From Mesorhizobium sp. L-2-11 (GTDB lineage Bacteria > Pseudomonadota > Alphaproteobacteria > Rhizobiales > Rhizobiaceae), in NCBI RefSeq assembly GCF_016756595.1, contig NZ_AP023257.1, positions 4,852,001 through 4,916,000 on the forward strand: DNA of 64,000 nucleotides, written 5' to 3'. A model generated the notes under the pieces. It had not been told where the DNA came from, made no database searches, and worked only from the letters and a program-made list of their open reading frames with translations. Positions 27,377 through 35,757 of the stretch are shown in pieces. Numbering within the stretch: the first letter of the stretch is position 1; every line of letters begins with the position of its first letter. The position numbers and the translations under genes were made by a program.

Positions 27377-28390
27377 TCAGGCGATCTGCTCGAACGTGCA
27401 TTGCTCCGGAGCCTTGTCCGGCCGCCAGCGCAGGAACTTGGTGCCGTGCCGGAAACGGTCGCCGGTGACGTGATCGAAGCGTACCTCGACCACCAGTTGG
27501 GGCCGCACCGGCTCCCATTCGCCGCTGCGCTCGGTGCTCCAGCGGCTCGGCCCGCCCGGCGCCTTTCCAGTGAAGCCGGGAGGCTCGCGCATGGCTTCGA
27601 GCTTGCGGGTAAGCTCGGCCCTGTCATCCTTGGCGATGGTCGAGGTAAAACCGACGTGATCGAGCTTGCCGGCGTCGTTGTACAGGCCCAGCAGCAATGA
27701 ACCGACCTGCGAACTGTTGCTGAGATAGCGAAAGCCGCCGACCACGCAATCGGCCGACCGCAGCCGCTTTACCTTCACCATCGCCCGCACGCCCGGCTGG
27801 TAGGGATCGTCCAGACGCTTGGCGACGATGCCGTCTGTCTCGCCATGTCCAGCACCACTTAGCCAGGAGCGGGCTGCCTTGACATCGCGCGTGCAGTCCG
27901 AAAGCACGATATCCGTGCGGTTTGCCGAAGCGACGAAAGCCTCAAGGATCGCCCGCCGTTCTTTCAGGGTCCGGGCCAACAACACGGTACCGTGCTGGTC
28001 GCAGAGAATGTCGAACAGGACGATGTGCGCCGGGGTTTCGGCGGACAGTTTGCGAATCCTGCTCTCGGCCGGATGAAGCCGCATCTGGAGCGCGTCGAAC
28101 GACGGCTTGCCGTCGATCGAGATGACGATTTCGCCGTCGACGACAAAACGGCGCGACGGCAGTTCCATCAATGTCGCGACGAGTTCGGGAAAATACCGTC
28201 CGAGCGGCTTGCCCGACTTTGCCCGCAACTCGATCGTATCATCCTGCCGGAACGCCAGGCAGCGAAAGCCATCCCATTTGCGTTCGTATTGCCATCCATC
28301 TCCCTCGGGAATCGCATCAGCCGCCCTGGCTTCCATCGTTGGCGTGTCGAGCGGCAGGGCGAACCCACCGTCGCGGGCGATGACCTTCAT
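27377..28390 (-). CDS. ATP-dependent DNA ligase, LigC-like
   Basis: A 337-residue stand-alone ligase: nucleotidyltransferase domain with adenylated Lys38 in YERKWDGFR, motif III VLFDILCD, motif IV DGIVAKR, motif V MVKVKRLRSADCVVGG, then an OB domain. It has no PE or POL domain. It follows the second ku gene by 32 bases on the same strand, so it is in a ku-ligase operon convergent with ku-ligD. It probably supplies a back-up or stress-specific ligation activity. Confidence 0.93.
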   Translation of the reverse strand: MKVIARDGGFALPLDTPTMEARAADAIPEGDGWQYERKWDGFRCLAFRQDDTIELRAKSGKPLGRYFPELVATLMELPSRRFVVDGEIVISIDGKPSFDALQMRLHPAESRIRKLSAETPAHIVLFDILCDQHGTVLLARTLKERRAILEAFVASANRTDIVLSDCTRDVKAARSWLSGAGHGETDGIVAKRLDDPYQPGVRAMVKVKRLRSADCVVGGFRYLSNSSQVGSLLLGLYNDAGKLDHVGFTSTIAKDDRAELTRKLEAMREPPGFTGKAPGGPSRWSTERSGEWEPVRPQLVVEVRFDHVTGDRFRHGTKFLRWRPDKAPEQCTFEQIA

Positions 28391-28422
28391 TGTACTGCCT
28401 TGTGCTCCCTGCTCCCGGGCGC

Positions 28423-29226
28423 CTATTTCCGCTTTCCGGCCTCCGAGCCGATGCTCTTGCGCAGCGCATCCATGATGTTAATCACGTTGCTGGCCGGTTG
28501 CTCGGCCTTGGCCTTCGCCTTGGCCGGACCCTTCTTGCCCTTCTTCTTCGAGGCAATGATCTCGAGCAGCCGCGCCTGGACGGGATCTCTGGTCATGGCG
28601 GGATCCCACTGCCCGGTTCGCTCATCGATAAGGGTCGTGACCATATCCATCAGTTTCGGGTCGGGTTTGACGTCATCGATCTTGCCGAAATAATCCTTGG
28701 GATCGCGAACCTCGTCGCCATAGCGCAATGTCCACAGCACGATGCCCTTGCCTCGTGGTTCAAGCATGACGGCGCGCTCGCGGCGGTACATGACCAGTCG
28801 CGATATTCCGACCGTCCCCGTCGATTTCATCGCGTCGCGAATGACCGAGAATGCCTCCTCCCCAACCGGGTCGTCAGGGGTGAGATAGTGGGGCTTGTCG
28901 TACCAGATCCAGCCGATGCTATCGGCATCGACAAACATGTCGATGTCGATGGTACGCGTACTCTCCAGCGCAACCGCGTCGATCTCTTCGTCCTCGAGCA
29001 GGACGTATTCGTCCTCGCCGCGCTGATAGCCCTTCACCTCGTCGTCTTCAGCAACGGGCTTGCCGCTGACGGCATCGACATATTGGCTGACCACGCGATT
29101 CCCGCTCTTGCGATTGAGCGTATGGAACCGGACCTTCTCGCTCTCGGTGGTAGCGGGCGTCATCGCCACCGGACAGGTCACCAGCGAAAGCTTCAGATAG
29201 CCTTTCCAGAAAGGACGTGGCGCCAT
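28423..29226 (-). CDS. ku: Ku protein, second copy
   Basis: A 267-residue Ku protein beginning MAPRPFWKGYLKLSLVTCPVAM. It has the same fold as the first copy but is clearly diverged (RFHTLNRKSGNRVVSQYVD; VLLEDEEIDAVALES) and ends in a KKKGKKGPAKAKAKAEQ tail and an NVINIMDALRKS segment shared with other Ku proteins. In Sinorhizobium meliloti some Ku paralogues act as heterodimers under RpoE2 control. Whether these two pair is unknown. An exact EcfG promoter ends 31 bases upstream of the ATG. The longer open frame upstream is not conserved-looking. Confidence 0.93.
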   Translation of the reverse strand: MAPRPFWKGYLKLSLVTCPVAMTPATTESEKVRFHTLNRKSGNRVVSQYVDAVSGKPVAEDDEVKGYQRGEDEYVLLEDEEIDAVALESTRTIDIDMFVDADSIGWIWYDKPHYLTPDDPVGEEAFSVIRDAMKSTGTVGISRLVMYRRERAVMLEPRGKGIVLWTLRYGDEVRDPKDYFGKIDDVKPDPKLMDMVTTLIDERTGQWDPAMTRDPVQARLLEIIASKKKGKKGPAKAKAKAEQPASNVINIMDALRKSIGSEAGKRK

Positions 29227-29256
29227 CGAGCACCCCCGGCAGGAGTAAAACAGTCG

Positions 29257-29282
29257 AACGCAGCAGGGCGATCGATTGTTCC
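29257..29282 (-). promoter_or_regulatory. EcfG-type general stress promoter (ku-ligC operon)
   Basis: On the minus strand GGAAC (29282-29278), a 17-base spacer and CGTT (29260-29257) lie 31 bases before the second ku start. It is the same spacing class as the promoter of the first ku operon. Confidence 0.82.
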
Positions 29283-29785
29283 AGCAGCGATTTTTTCGCG
29301 CGCGTAGATTTGCAGCCAAGAATCCATCTCTTTTCCGGTTTGTGAAGGAACCGATGCACGCAAGCGCAGTTCGGGACGTACAAACAGCACGGCGGCAGGG
29401 ACACGGCACAGACCTCGCGGCAGTGCTCCGGCCGACCAGAATCGGGCGCACCACCGGGCGCCGTTTCTGAACCGCAGCATTCTTCGGCGGATGTATCGGC
29501 ATGGATCCAGGGTTTCCGCGACGTCGCTTCGCTCCTGCTCCGCCCTGGGATGACGAAGGCGTGGTAGTCTGCGGCTTTCGGCTACCGTTGATAGCCCACG
29601 GGATAACCCTTTGCCGGAGAGCATCCGGGCCCAGAACCGGGTTCTCAATCGCATCGTCGCCCGATTTTTGCCAGGGTTGATGAAACAATTTGCCCCCAAT
29701 CGCCGTTTCGCAAGCAAGCTGAATTTGGGCGAGGAGGAGGCCTGAGCAGCACCACGCCAGGGTTTCGGCCTTGGAGCTGAAGACC
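29283..29785. other. Intergenic region with dispersed repeat, no supported gene
   Basis: This gap separates the divergent ku copy and phosphoribosyltransferase genes. It holds a dispersed segment (29466-29555) and a near-consensus EcfG site (29347-29371, GGAAC-N16-AGTT) that is over 400 bases from the next start. Short open frames on both strands lack ribosome sites or recognisable content, so I call none of them genes. Confidence 0.6.
29466..29555 (+). repeat. Dispersed intergenic segment, copy B
   Basis: The ends match 23448-23512 (TCTGAACCG...GCATTCTT at the start, CTCCGC-CTGGGATGACG at the end), with about 25 extra bases in the middle. Confidence 0.55.
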
Positions 29786-30472
29786 ATGCGCTTTGACGCC
29801 TTGAAATTCAAAGATCGAACGGATGCGGGGCGCCAGCTTGCCGCCGCTTTGACCAGGTTCGCGGCAACCGACCCACTGGTGCTGGCGCTGCCGCGCGGCG
29901 GCGTGCCGGTTGGCTTCGAAGTGGCGAAGGCACTCCGTGCCCGGCTCGACGTGCTGCTTGTGCGCAAGATCGGCGCGCCGGGCCATTCCGAATATGGCAT
30001 CGGCGCGGTCGTCGACGGGGAAAATCCGCAGCTCGTCCTCAACGAGGAGGCGATGGCTTTGGTCCGGCCGTCAGACGAATACGTCGAAGCAGAGAAGCGG
30101 CGGCAACTGCTCGAAATCGAGCGTCGCAGAAATCTCTATCTCGGCAGCCGGCCTGCGGCTTCGGTCCTGGGCCGGACCGTCATCGTCGTCGATGACGGCA
30201 TTGCGACCGGAGGCACGGTCAGAGTGGCGCTCAAGGCGCTAAGAAAGGACCGCGCCGCGCATGTCGTGTTGGCGGTCCCGGTCGCACCCCGGGACACGCT
30301 CGACCTGATCAAAGCCGATGTGGAGGAAGTGGTGTGTCTCGCCACGCCCGAGCCGTTTGTTGCGGTGGGCCGGTATTATGAGGATTTCGAACAGACCACG
30401 GACGCGGAGGTGATCCGGCTGCTGCGTGAGGCAGAGCAGTTTGAGAGCAGGTCGTCGACGCGATCTGCCTAA
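29786..30472 (+). CDS. Phosphoribosyltransferase-family protein
   Basis: A 228-residue type I PRTase-fold protein. The PRPP-binding loop VIVVDDGIATGGT lies near residues 129-141 and the early LALPRGGVPVGFEVAKAL near residue 34 is the pyrophosphate-loop region. Such proteins are often encoded with stress genes and their substrates are mostly unknown. The ATG at 29786 has GGAG nine bases upstream; a TTG five codons earlier is less likely. The gene after it starts ten bases downstream, so they form an operon. Confidence 0.88.
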   Translation: MRFDALKFKDRTDAGRQLAAALTRFAATDPLVLALPRGGVPVGFEVAKALRARLDVLLVRKIGAPGHSEYGIGAVVDGENPQLVLNEEAMALVRPSDEYVEAEKRRQLLEIERRRNLYLGSRPAASVLGRTVIVVDDGIATGGTVRVALKALRKDRAAHVVLAVPVAPRDTLDLIKADVEEVVCLATPEPFVAVGRYYEDFEQTTDAEVIRLLREAEQFESRSSTRSA

Positions 30473-30482
30473 GGAGCACGTC

Positions 30483-31247
30483 ATGGCTAGCAAGGACCGA
30501 CAACCGATGGAGATCGTCGAGCGCGGTGATATTTTCTTTCTCTACCGGCCCAGGGTGGGAGAAACCGATCCAGACAGTCTTTCCGACGTGCAGCGCTTCT
30601 TCGTCGTGCTGCGGCCGGAGCACGCGACCAAGGTGCGGCTTCTCGTTGTCGGGCGCAAGCGACTGCCCGATGCGCATGAGCACGAGCGTCACTGGGGTTT
30701 CGTCGGCGCGGTTGCGGCTTCTGCCGCCGCGCTGGAAAAGGATCTCCGCGAAGAAACCTATGACACCAAGACGCGCGGCCGACAGCGTCTGCCTGCAGCA
30801 CGCCCGGCGGGCGAAGGCCGTTATCTTGTCGCCCTGCTCAACGGACAATTGCATCTCAGCTACGCGCTCGAGCTTCCGGAGCGGCCATCCGAAGTGCAGC
30901 GCGCCTTCAAGATCGCGCCGCAGGCAAGCTTCGCGCTTTCGGTGAAGAACCCCGAAAAGCCCAGCCCTCCCGGTCTTGGATTGGGACAGGCCCAGGAGCC
31001 CGACTATCCGGACAGGCTTCAGCGGGAATTCCGCGGCCGCAGTTTCGCTCGCGAGGACATCAAGCTGCTTGACATCCAAGGCGCCGAATTCATCCTTGTC
31101 GGCGCGCGAACCGATCCGGAAAAGGCCTACAATGTCGACATTGACGTCGAGAAGGAGGACGAACGCCATTCAGAAATGCTGCGCGAACTCAAAATGGCCA
31201 AATCGCGCCATCCGATAGAACCGCTTTTCAGTGGCGAATGGGCCTGA
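30483..31247 (+). CDS. Conserved hypothetical protein beside the PRTase
   Basis: A 254-residue soluble protein of unknown function, starting at the ATG at 30483 after AAGGAGCACG. It has no signal peptide or membrane span. Features include VERGDIFFLYRPRVG at the N terminus, a mid-protein ALLNGQLHLSYALELP segment, GAEFILVGARTDPE near residue 200 and an acidic, helical C terminus. Ten bases separate it from the phosphoribosyltransferase gene, so a shared role is likely. I do not recognise a named domain. Confidence 0.8.
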   Translation: MASKDRQPMEIVERGDIFFLYRPRVGETDPDSLSDVQRFFVVLRPEHATKVRLLVVGRKRLPDAHEHERHWGFVGAVAASAAALEKDLREETYDTKTRGRQRLPAARPAGEGRYLVALLNGQLHLSYALELPERPSEVQRAFKIAPQASFALSVKNPEKPSPPGLGLGQAQEPDYPDRLQREFRGRSFAREDIKLLDIQGAEFILVGARTDPEKAYNVDIDVEKEDERHSEMLRELKMAKSRHPIEPLFSGEWA

Positions 31248-31337
31248 GCCGTACGGCCCCCTCCCCTTGAGCTTGCAGTCAACCTGACGCGGTTCCGGTC
31301 AGGGCCGCGCCACCGCGCGCCAGCGGCGGTTGAGCTG

Positions 31338-31553
31338 TCAATCGCGCAAACGATTGGCAGCGTGATCCTGGCGCTGCTCAGTCGCGATCTGTCTGGAATC
31401 CAGACCGCGTTCCTTCGTATGCTGGGCCTTGTCGCGGTTGGACAGGACTTTGTTTTCCTCGAGCTTGTCCTTTGGGGTGGTGGTCATGGCGCCTGCACCG
31501 GAACCCTTTCCCCGCGCACCCGCTCCGATGTGCTTCTTGTTACCTTTTGCCAT
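31338..31553 (-). CDS. Small basic hydrophilic protein (71 residues)
   Basis: Starts MAKGNKKHIGAGARGKGSGAGAM and continues with charged and polar residues (LEENKVLSNRDKAQHTKERG). There is no hydrophobic core, so it is probably disordered; similar small proteins in rhizobia accompany stress genes. The ATG at 31553 is chosen because the Gly/Lys-rich start looks native; the longer frame upstream runs into the neighbouring gene. It lies 16 bases downstream of a second small gene on the same strand. Confidence 0.65.
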   Translation of the reverse strand: MAKGNKKHIGAGARGKGSGAGAMTTTPKDKLEENKVLSNRDKAQHTKERGLDSRQIATEQRQDHAANRLRD

Positions 31554-31569
31554 AGGCTTGCTCCAATTC

Positions 31570-31815
31570 TTAATCGTCGGGACGGTTCTTGTGATGAACG
31601 CTCTCCTGATTTTCTCCGCGGAGTATGTTGCGATCGTCAGGGTCGACGAGGTCGGGTGTCTTGGGCCTGATTTCCGACCCCTTGCGCAGCGCTTCACGTT
31701 CCGCTGCTGATCGCTTCAGGTCAGCCTCTGCGTCGAAATCCTTGCCGGCGCCCTTCGTGTTCTCCCGCTTTTCAATGATGCGCAACTGCTGTTCATGGGT
31801 TCTGCGTCCAGCCAT
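31570..31815 (-). CDS. Small charged protein (81 residues)
   Basis: Starts MAGRRTHEQQLRIIEKRE at an ATG with GGAGG six bases upstream. The rest is highly charged (DFDAEADLKRSAAEREALRKG, PDLVDPDDRNILRG) and likely helical or disordered. It is the first gene of a pair with the 71-residue protein. Function unknown. An in-frame extension reaching 32052 lacks a ribosome site and is not favoured. Confidence 0.7.
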   Translation of the reverse strand: MAGRRTHEQQLRIIEKRENTKGAGKDFDAEADLKRSAAEREALRKGSEIRPKTPDLVDPDDRNILRGENQESVHHKNRPDD

Positions 31816-32087
31816 TGGTTTCCTCCAAGCTGCCTCGCGTTCGATTTGAGCCCAGATCGCTGGCGGCAATCGTCGACTTCCAGTGATTGCAGGCGGCCAC
31901 GGTCGTTGCCGAAGCGGACCAATCGTGGGCCACCACGATCTGAGCCGGTCCTTATGACGATAATCGCAGGGCGGCGGGATCGTTCCGAGATGGCGGCCGA
32001 ATAAACCGGTCCATCGCTCATCGAACCCGGGCTGCTCATCCGCATCTGCCATGATCCGTCAGGTTTCTCTCCTCGCGGTGTTCCGAT
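31816..32087. other. Intergenic region upstream of TPP enzyme
   Basis: The 383-base gap between the divergent small gene and the TPP enzyme holds an EcfG promoter at its right side (32088-32112). In the remainder I see no gene with a ribosome site; no exact EcfG match points toward the minus-strand pair. Confidence 0.6.
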
Positions 32088-32112
32088 GGAACATCAGGGC
32101 ATCTCCGTCGTT
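32088..32112 (+). promoter_or_regulatory. EcfG-type general stress promoter (TPP enzyme)
   Basis: GGAAC at 32088-32092, a 16-base spacer, CGTT at 32109-32112. The TPP-dependent enzyme starts 86 bases downstream after a GGAGG ribosome site. Confidence 0.8.
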
Positions 32113-32198
32113 CGGCGACTGATCGCCCAAGTCGACGTCTGACGCCGCAGCGAGCGCGTAAAGCTGCAGGCCCGGGACAACACACACAGGAGGCAACC

Positions 32199-33944
32199 AT
32201 GCCCAACACTGCCGAGATCCTTGTCGACACATTGATCGCCTGGGACGTGCGCGTGATCTTCGGCCTGCCGGGGGACGGCATAAACGGCATCATGGAGGCG
32301 CTGCGCACAAGGCAGGACAAAATCCGCTTCGTTCAGGTGCGGCATGAGGAATCCGCCGCCTTCATGGCGACGGCCTATGCCAAATGGACCGGCAAGCTCG
32401 GTGTCTGCCTCGCCACCTCAGGGCCGGGAGGCACTCACCTGCTCACCGGCCTCTACGACGCAAAGCTAGACCAGGCGCCGGTCCTTGCCATAACCGGCAT
32501 GCAATTTCACGACCTGATCGAGACATTCACGCAGCAGGATGTCGATCTCACCCGCGTTTTCAACGACGTCGCCATCTTCAACACGCAGGTGAGCGACGCA
32601 GCGCATATGGAAAACGTTGCCGGCCTGGCCTGTCGTTCCGCGCTTGCGGGACGCGGCGTCTCCCATCTATCGATAGCCAGCGACGTGCAGGAACAGGCGT
32701 CGGCAAAGCGCTCGCCCCGCAACCTTCCAAATCACACGCCCGAACGGTGGTTCGAAGGGGACAAGCGACCCGACGAAGCCCAGCTTGCTCTTGCAGCTGA
32801 CATCCTCAACACAGCCTCGAAGGTGGCGATACTTGCCGGGCGCGGTGCGCTGCACGCGAAGGCGGAACTCGAGAGGACGGCGGACCTCCTCGCCGCACCC
32901 GTCGCCAAGGCTTTGCTCGGAAAAGCCGTCCTGCCGGACGATCACCCGCACGTCATGGGCGGAATAGGAATATTGGGCTCGCTGACCTCGCAGGAGATCA
33001 TGGAGGACTGCGAGGCGCTGCTGATTGTCGGCTCGACCTTCCCCTACATCGAATACTATCCGAAGCCCGGCAAGGCGCGCGGCGTGCAGATCGACCGCAA
33101 TGCGCAGCGCATCGGCCTTCGCCATCCCATCGAGGCCGGTCTCGTCGGCGATGCGGCCATCACGCTGCAATTGCTCAATGAAAGGCTGAAGCCAAAGCAG
33201 GACAGAACCTTTCTCGAGAAGGCGCAGCAGAGCTTGCAGCGCTGGCGCAAGATGATGGCCCAGGCGGAAAGCCGGGACGACGTGCCGCTCAAGCCGCAGC
33301 GCGTCGTCAAGGCATTCGGCGACCGAATGCCGGCCAATGCGATCCTGGCCAGCGATTCCGGCCAAAACACCGAACTTGCCGCCCGTCATATCGATATCAA
33401 GGCGGGGCAGGATTTCGCCGTCTCCGGCTCACTGGCATCGATGGCCTGCGGGCTGCCCTATGCGATTGCCGGCGGGATTGCCTATCCGGGCCGGCCGGTT
33501 TTCGCGGTGGTGGGCGATGGCGGGCTGGCGATGCAACTTGGCGAATTTTCGACGGCCGTGCGTTACAGGATCCCGCTCAAGCTGCTGGTGATCAAGAACA
33601 ACATGCTCAACCAGATCGCCTGGGAGCAAATGATGTTCCTTGGCAACCCGCAATTTGCCTGCGAACTCCAGCCGATCGATTTCGCTTTGGCCGCCGAAGC
33701 CATGGGGGGCATCGGCTACAGCGTCACCCGGCCTGAAGACGTTGATGGGGTTCTTGATGCCGCGTTTGCCGCGGAAGGCCCGGTGATCATAGAGGCGGTC
33801 GTCGACGCCTACGAACCTATGCTGCCGCCGCGCATGCCGGACGAATATCGCAAGAACATGCGCACAGCCCTGCCGGAAACGCCGGGCCGCAAGGAGATCG
33901 AGGCAAACCTCGCTCGCGAGCCGCTGAAGACGATGATGGGCTGA
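32199..33944 (+). CDS. Thiamine pyrophosphate-requiring enzyme, pyruvate oxidase/acetolactate synthase-like
   Basis: A 581-residue three-domain TPP enzyme. The N-terminal PYR domain has FGLPGDGINGIMEAL and the catalytic Glu50 in VRHEESAAF. A central FAD/nucleotide-fold domain follows. The C-terminal PP domain has the TPP motif from GDG (439-441) to NN (near 466, VIKNNMLNQ). The shape resembles PoxB-type pyruvate oxidases more than biosynthetic acetolactate synthase, but there is no clear C-terminal membrane-binding peptide. The exact reaction is unassigned. AGGAGG precedes the ATG and an exact EcfG promoter lies upstream. Confidence 0.88.
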   Translation: MPNTAEILVDTLIAWDVRVIFGLPGDGINGIMEALRTRQDKIRFVQVRHEESAAFMATAYAKWTGKLGVCLATSGPGGTHLLTGLYDAKLDQAPVLAITGMQFHDLIETFTQQDVDLTRVFNDVAIFNTQVSDAAHMENVAGLACRSALAGRGVSHLSIASDVQEQASAKRSPRNLPNHTPERWFEGDKRPDEAQLALAADILNTASKVAILAGRGALHAKAELERTADLLAAPVAKALLGKAVLPDDHPHVMGGIGILGSLTSQEIMEDCEALLIVGSTFPYIEYYPKPGKARGVQIDRNAQRIGLRHPIEAGLVGDAAITLQLLNERLKPKQDRTFLEKAQQSLQRWRKMMAQAESRDDVPLKPQRVVKAFGDRMPANAILASDSGQNTELAARHIDIKAGQDFAVSGSLASMACGLPYAIAGGIAYPGRPVFAVVGDGGLAMQLGEFSTAVRYRIPLKLLVIKNNMLNQIAWEQMMFLGNPQFACELQPIDFALAAEAMGGIGYSVTRPEDVDGVLDAAFAAEGPVIIEAVVDAYEPMLPPRMPDEYRKNMRTALPETPGRKEIEANLAREPLKTMMG

Positions 33945-33975
33945 CGGCGCTTGCCTGTTTGGCGACCAAGCGCCG
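33945..33975 (+). terminator. Probable bidirectional terminator hairpin
   Basis: CGGCGCTTG at 33945 pairs perfectly with CAAGCGCCG at 33967-33975 around a 13-base loop. It begins right after the TPP enzyme stop and lies 24 bases before the stop of the convergent small gene. Confidence 0.6.
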
Positions 33976-33999
33976 TTGACCTGCAGGGTTCCTGACCGG

Positions 34000-34245
34000 T
34001 CACTGCTTGGCGGCGGTGGATGTCTTTTCGCTCGCCGAATCTGGCGTGGACTGCCTGGGCGGGTCCTGCCCTTCGGATTGACGGGTTTTGTCCTCCACCT
34101 CGTCCCTTGACCGGGTCAGGCCCATGCCGCCGGCAGGCTTCTTGTTGCCGGCCGCCTCCTGGGAGAATTGATCCGACGCGTCCGCAACTTTCTTGCGAGG
34201 GTACTTGGTCGCGCCATGCTCGTAACGGGTTTCGTTTTCAGTCAC
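34000..34245 (-). CDS. Small hydrophilic stress protein (81 residues)
   Basis: A disordered-looking polar protein (TENETRYEHGATKYPRKK; DEVEDKTRQSEGQDPPRQ). It starts at a GTG at 34245 with GGAGA six bases upstream. An exact EcfG promoter (34286-34310) is placed 40 bases before the start, which supports both the gene and its stress control. Function unknown. Confidence 0.75.
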   Translation of the reverse strand: MTENETRYEHGATKYPRKKVADASDQFSQEAAGNKKPAGGMGLTRSRDEVEDKTRQSEGQDPPRQSTPDSASEKTSTAAKQ

Positions 34246-34285
34246 GGCGTTTCTCCGATTGCCTCACTAGCTTGCTTGGCGATTA

Positions 34286-34310
34286 AACGGTCCTGTGACG
34301 TCAGGGTTCC
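34286..34310 (-). promoter_or_regulatory. EcfG-type promoter (small gene 34000-34245)
   Basis: On the minus strand GGAAC (34310-34306), a 16-base spacer and CGTT (34289-34286), 40 bases upstream of the GTG. Confidence 0.8.
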
Positions 34311-34408
34311 GGCTGCCGGCACTCCTGAGGGGCCGCCATATGCGGCGCGCAGCACCCCGCGGTCACACGGCTGCCGATGTTCGGCGACGCTCAGGCGTCC
34401 TGCGCCGG

Positions 34409-34657
34409 TCAGGCGTCCTGCCATGGCGCGTGCAGGATGTCGGCGCCCGGCTGCTCGTCGAACAGAACCGCGCAGCCGCGCTCCCACGCCACCGGCGACA
34501 GTGCGTTGGCCACGACTTCGTCCGGCGAGATGAAATCACCGGTCAGCACCCGTAACTCTTCGACGGCCTTGGCCATCGACACCAATCGCCCTGCGGCGCG
34601 GTCGGTGGTGCAGGCGTCGATGACGGAAACGAGATCTATCATCTGGAACTGGCCCAT
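34409..34657 (-). CDS. Small conserved-looking protein (82 residues)
   Basis: Starts MGQFQMIDLVSVIDACTTD at an ATG with GGAGG six bases upstream. It is an amphipathic, mixed alpha/beta sequence with a DFISPDEVVANAL segment and an acidic end (FDEQPGADILHAPWQDA). There is no membrane span. An exact EcfG promoter at 34695-34720 starts 37 bases upstream. Function unknown. Confidence 0.75.
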   Translation of the reverse strand: MGQFQMIDLVSVIDACTTDRAAGRLVSMAKAVEELRVLTGDFISPDEVVANALSPVAWERGCAVLFDEQPGADILHAPWQDA

Positions 34658-34694
34658 CTTAGGCCTCCGCAAACAGCATCCCTTCGCGGCTATG

Positions 34695-34720
34695 AACGTC
34701 GCAACGATCTACAATGTTCC
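34695..34720 (-). promoter_or_regulatory. EcfG-type promoter (small gene 34409-34657)
   Basis: On the minus strand GGAAC (34720-34716), a 17-base spacer and CGTT (34698-34695). Confidence 0.8.
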
Positions 34721-34797
34721 CCGCCTGGTCAAACGGAGGCGAGCTTTCCTAACTTTGCCGCCAACGATTCGGCTTCAGCGCGTTGCATGCTACTAAT

Positions 34798-35619
34798 TTA
34801 GGCGCGGTCTATCGCGTCCCTGAGCTTGCTCAGGAATGCCACCAGGGCATCCTCCGGCCGATCGGCCTCGTTGGTCAGCATGTCGATACCCCAGCGTCCG
34901 AGAACCGCTTCCTGGACGACGCTCGGTTGCGGCATGAAGACGAACGATTTCGGACGATTCCTTTCATAACCGGACCGGCGCCAGGTTTCCCAAAGCCGAT
35001 ACAGCAACAGACGGATGTTCATGTCCGACATGCTGTAGCCGATGAACAGGACGGTGCGCCCCAGTGCGTCGGCGCGGAACTTCACGTCCAACGGCGACTC
35101 GAACGACAGCCGCTCGAAATAGTCGGACTCCGCCAGAACCAGCGATGCATCGTCGTCGAAATCGCCGTGGTATTTGATGATCTGGGTAACCTCGCCGTTC
35201 ACCTTGGCGATGTCCTTGGCATTGGCCACTTTCACGAACGCGCGGTCGTGGACTTCGAACGCGACCTCAAGGTTTCGATCATAGTTGGTGGTGTAGATGA
35301 TCGGGAAATCGAGTGACACGATCAGCTTGTGGATCGCCGATCCCCTGACCTTTTCCCGCGAGACGCTCCATTCGCGATCCATCCAGCTGCGCAGGGGGCC
35401 GAGACTGCCATGCTTCAGCCGGTAATATTCGGCAAGAGCCTGGTAACTTGACTCAGGCCTGTCGACCACCTCTCGATCGAGGCCGAGTTCATCCACCATA
35501 TGCTCGATGAGCTTCTCCCAGGATGGCAGGCCGACGCTCATCGACACCCCCGCCCCAACGAACAAGATCGCTCGTCGCTCTTTCACGGATCGGGCCAGTT
35601 GCTCAAGTGCAGACGGCAT
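34798..35619 (-). CDS. SIR2-like domain protein
   Basis: A 273-residue protein of the SIR2_2 type. NAD-pocket motifs are seen in order: ILFVGAGVSMSVGLPSW (GAG at 22-24), TTNYDRNLE (N112, D114), KYHGDFDD (His151) and LFIGYSMSDMNIRLLL near 191. No second domain is attached. SIR2-like domains often act as NAD hydrolases in phage-defence systems, usually with a sensor partner; none is evident beside it. The ATG at 35619 is chosen because the SIR2 fold begins soon after; the upstream extension looks unrelated. No exact EcfG site precedes it. Confidence 0.87.
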   Translation of the reverse strand: MPSALEQLARSVKERRAILFVGAGVSMSVGLPSWEKLIEHMVDELGLDREVVDRPESSYQALAEYYRLKHGSLGPLRSWMDREWSVSREKVRGSAIHKLIVSLDFPIIYTTNYDRNLEVAFEVHDRAFVKVANAKDIAKVNGEVTQIIKYHGDFDDDASLVLAESDYFERLSFESPLDVKFRADALGRTVLFIGYSMSDMNIRLLLYRLWETWRRSGYERNRPKSFVFMPQPSVVQEAVLGRWGIDMLTNEADRPEDALVAFLSKLRDAIDRA

Positions 35620-35757
35620 GGCCAACTCACCAGGCAATGATCCAACACAACTGCGAACGGCGCCCTCTGTTCCGAAGAAGCCCGGATCAGCGCCAACTGT
35701 GCTCAGCAAACTGGCTGTGCTCAGAAATGGGGGTGTTCAGCAAATGCGGCGCAGACT

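Noticed and set aside
29347..29371. GGAAC-N16-AGTT site as an active EcfG promoter
   Set aside because: One mismatch and more than 400 bases from the next gene start, with no ORF in between.
31816..32052. N-terminal extension of the 81-residue protein to 32052
   Set aside because: The internal ATG has a clear GGAGG ribosome site, while the extension has none and reads as non-coding.
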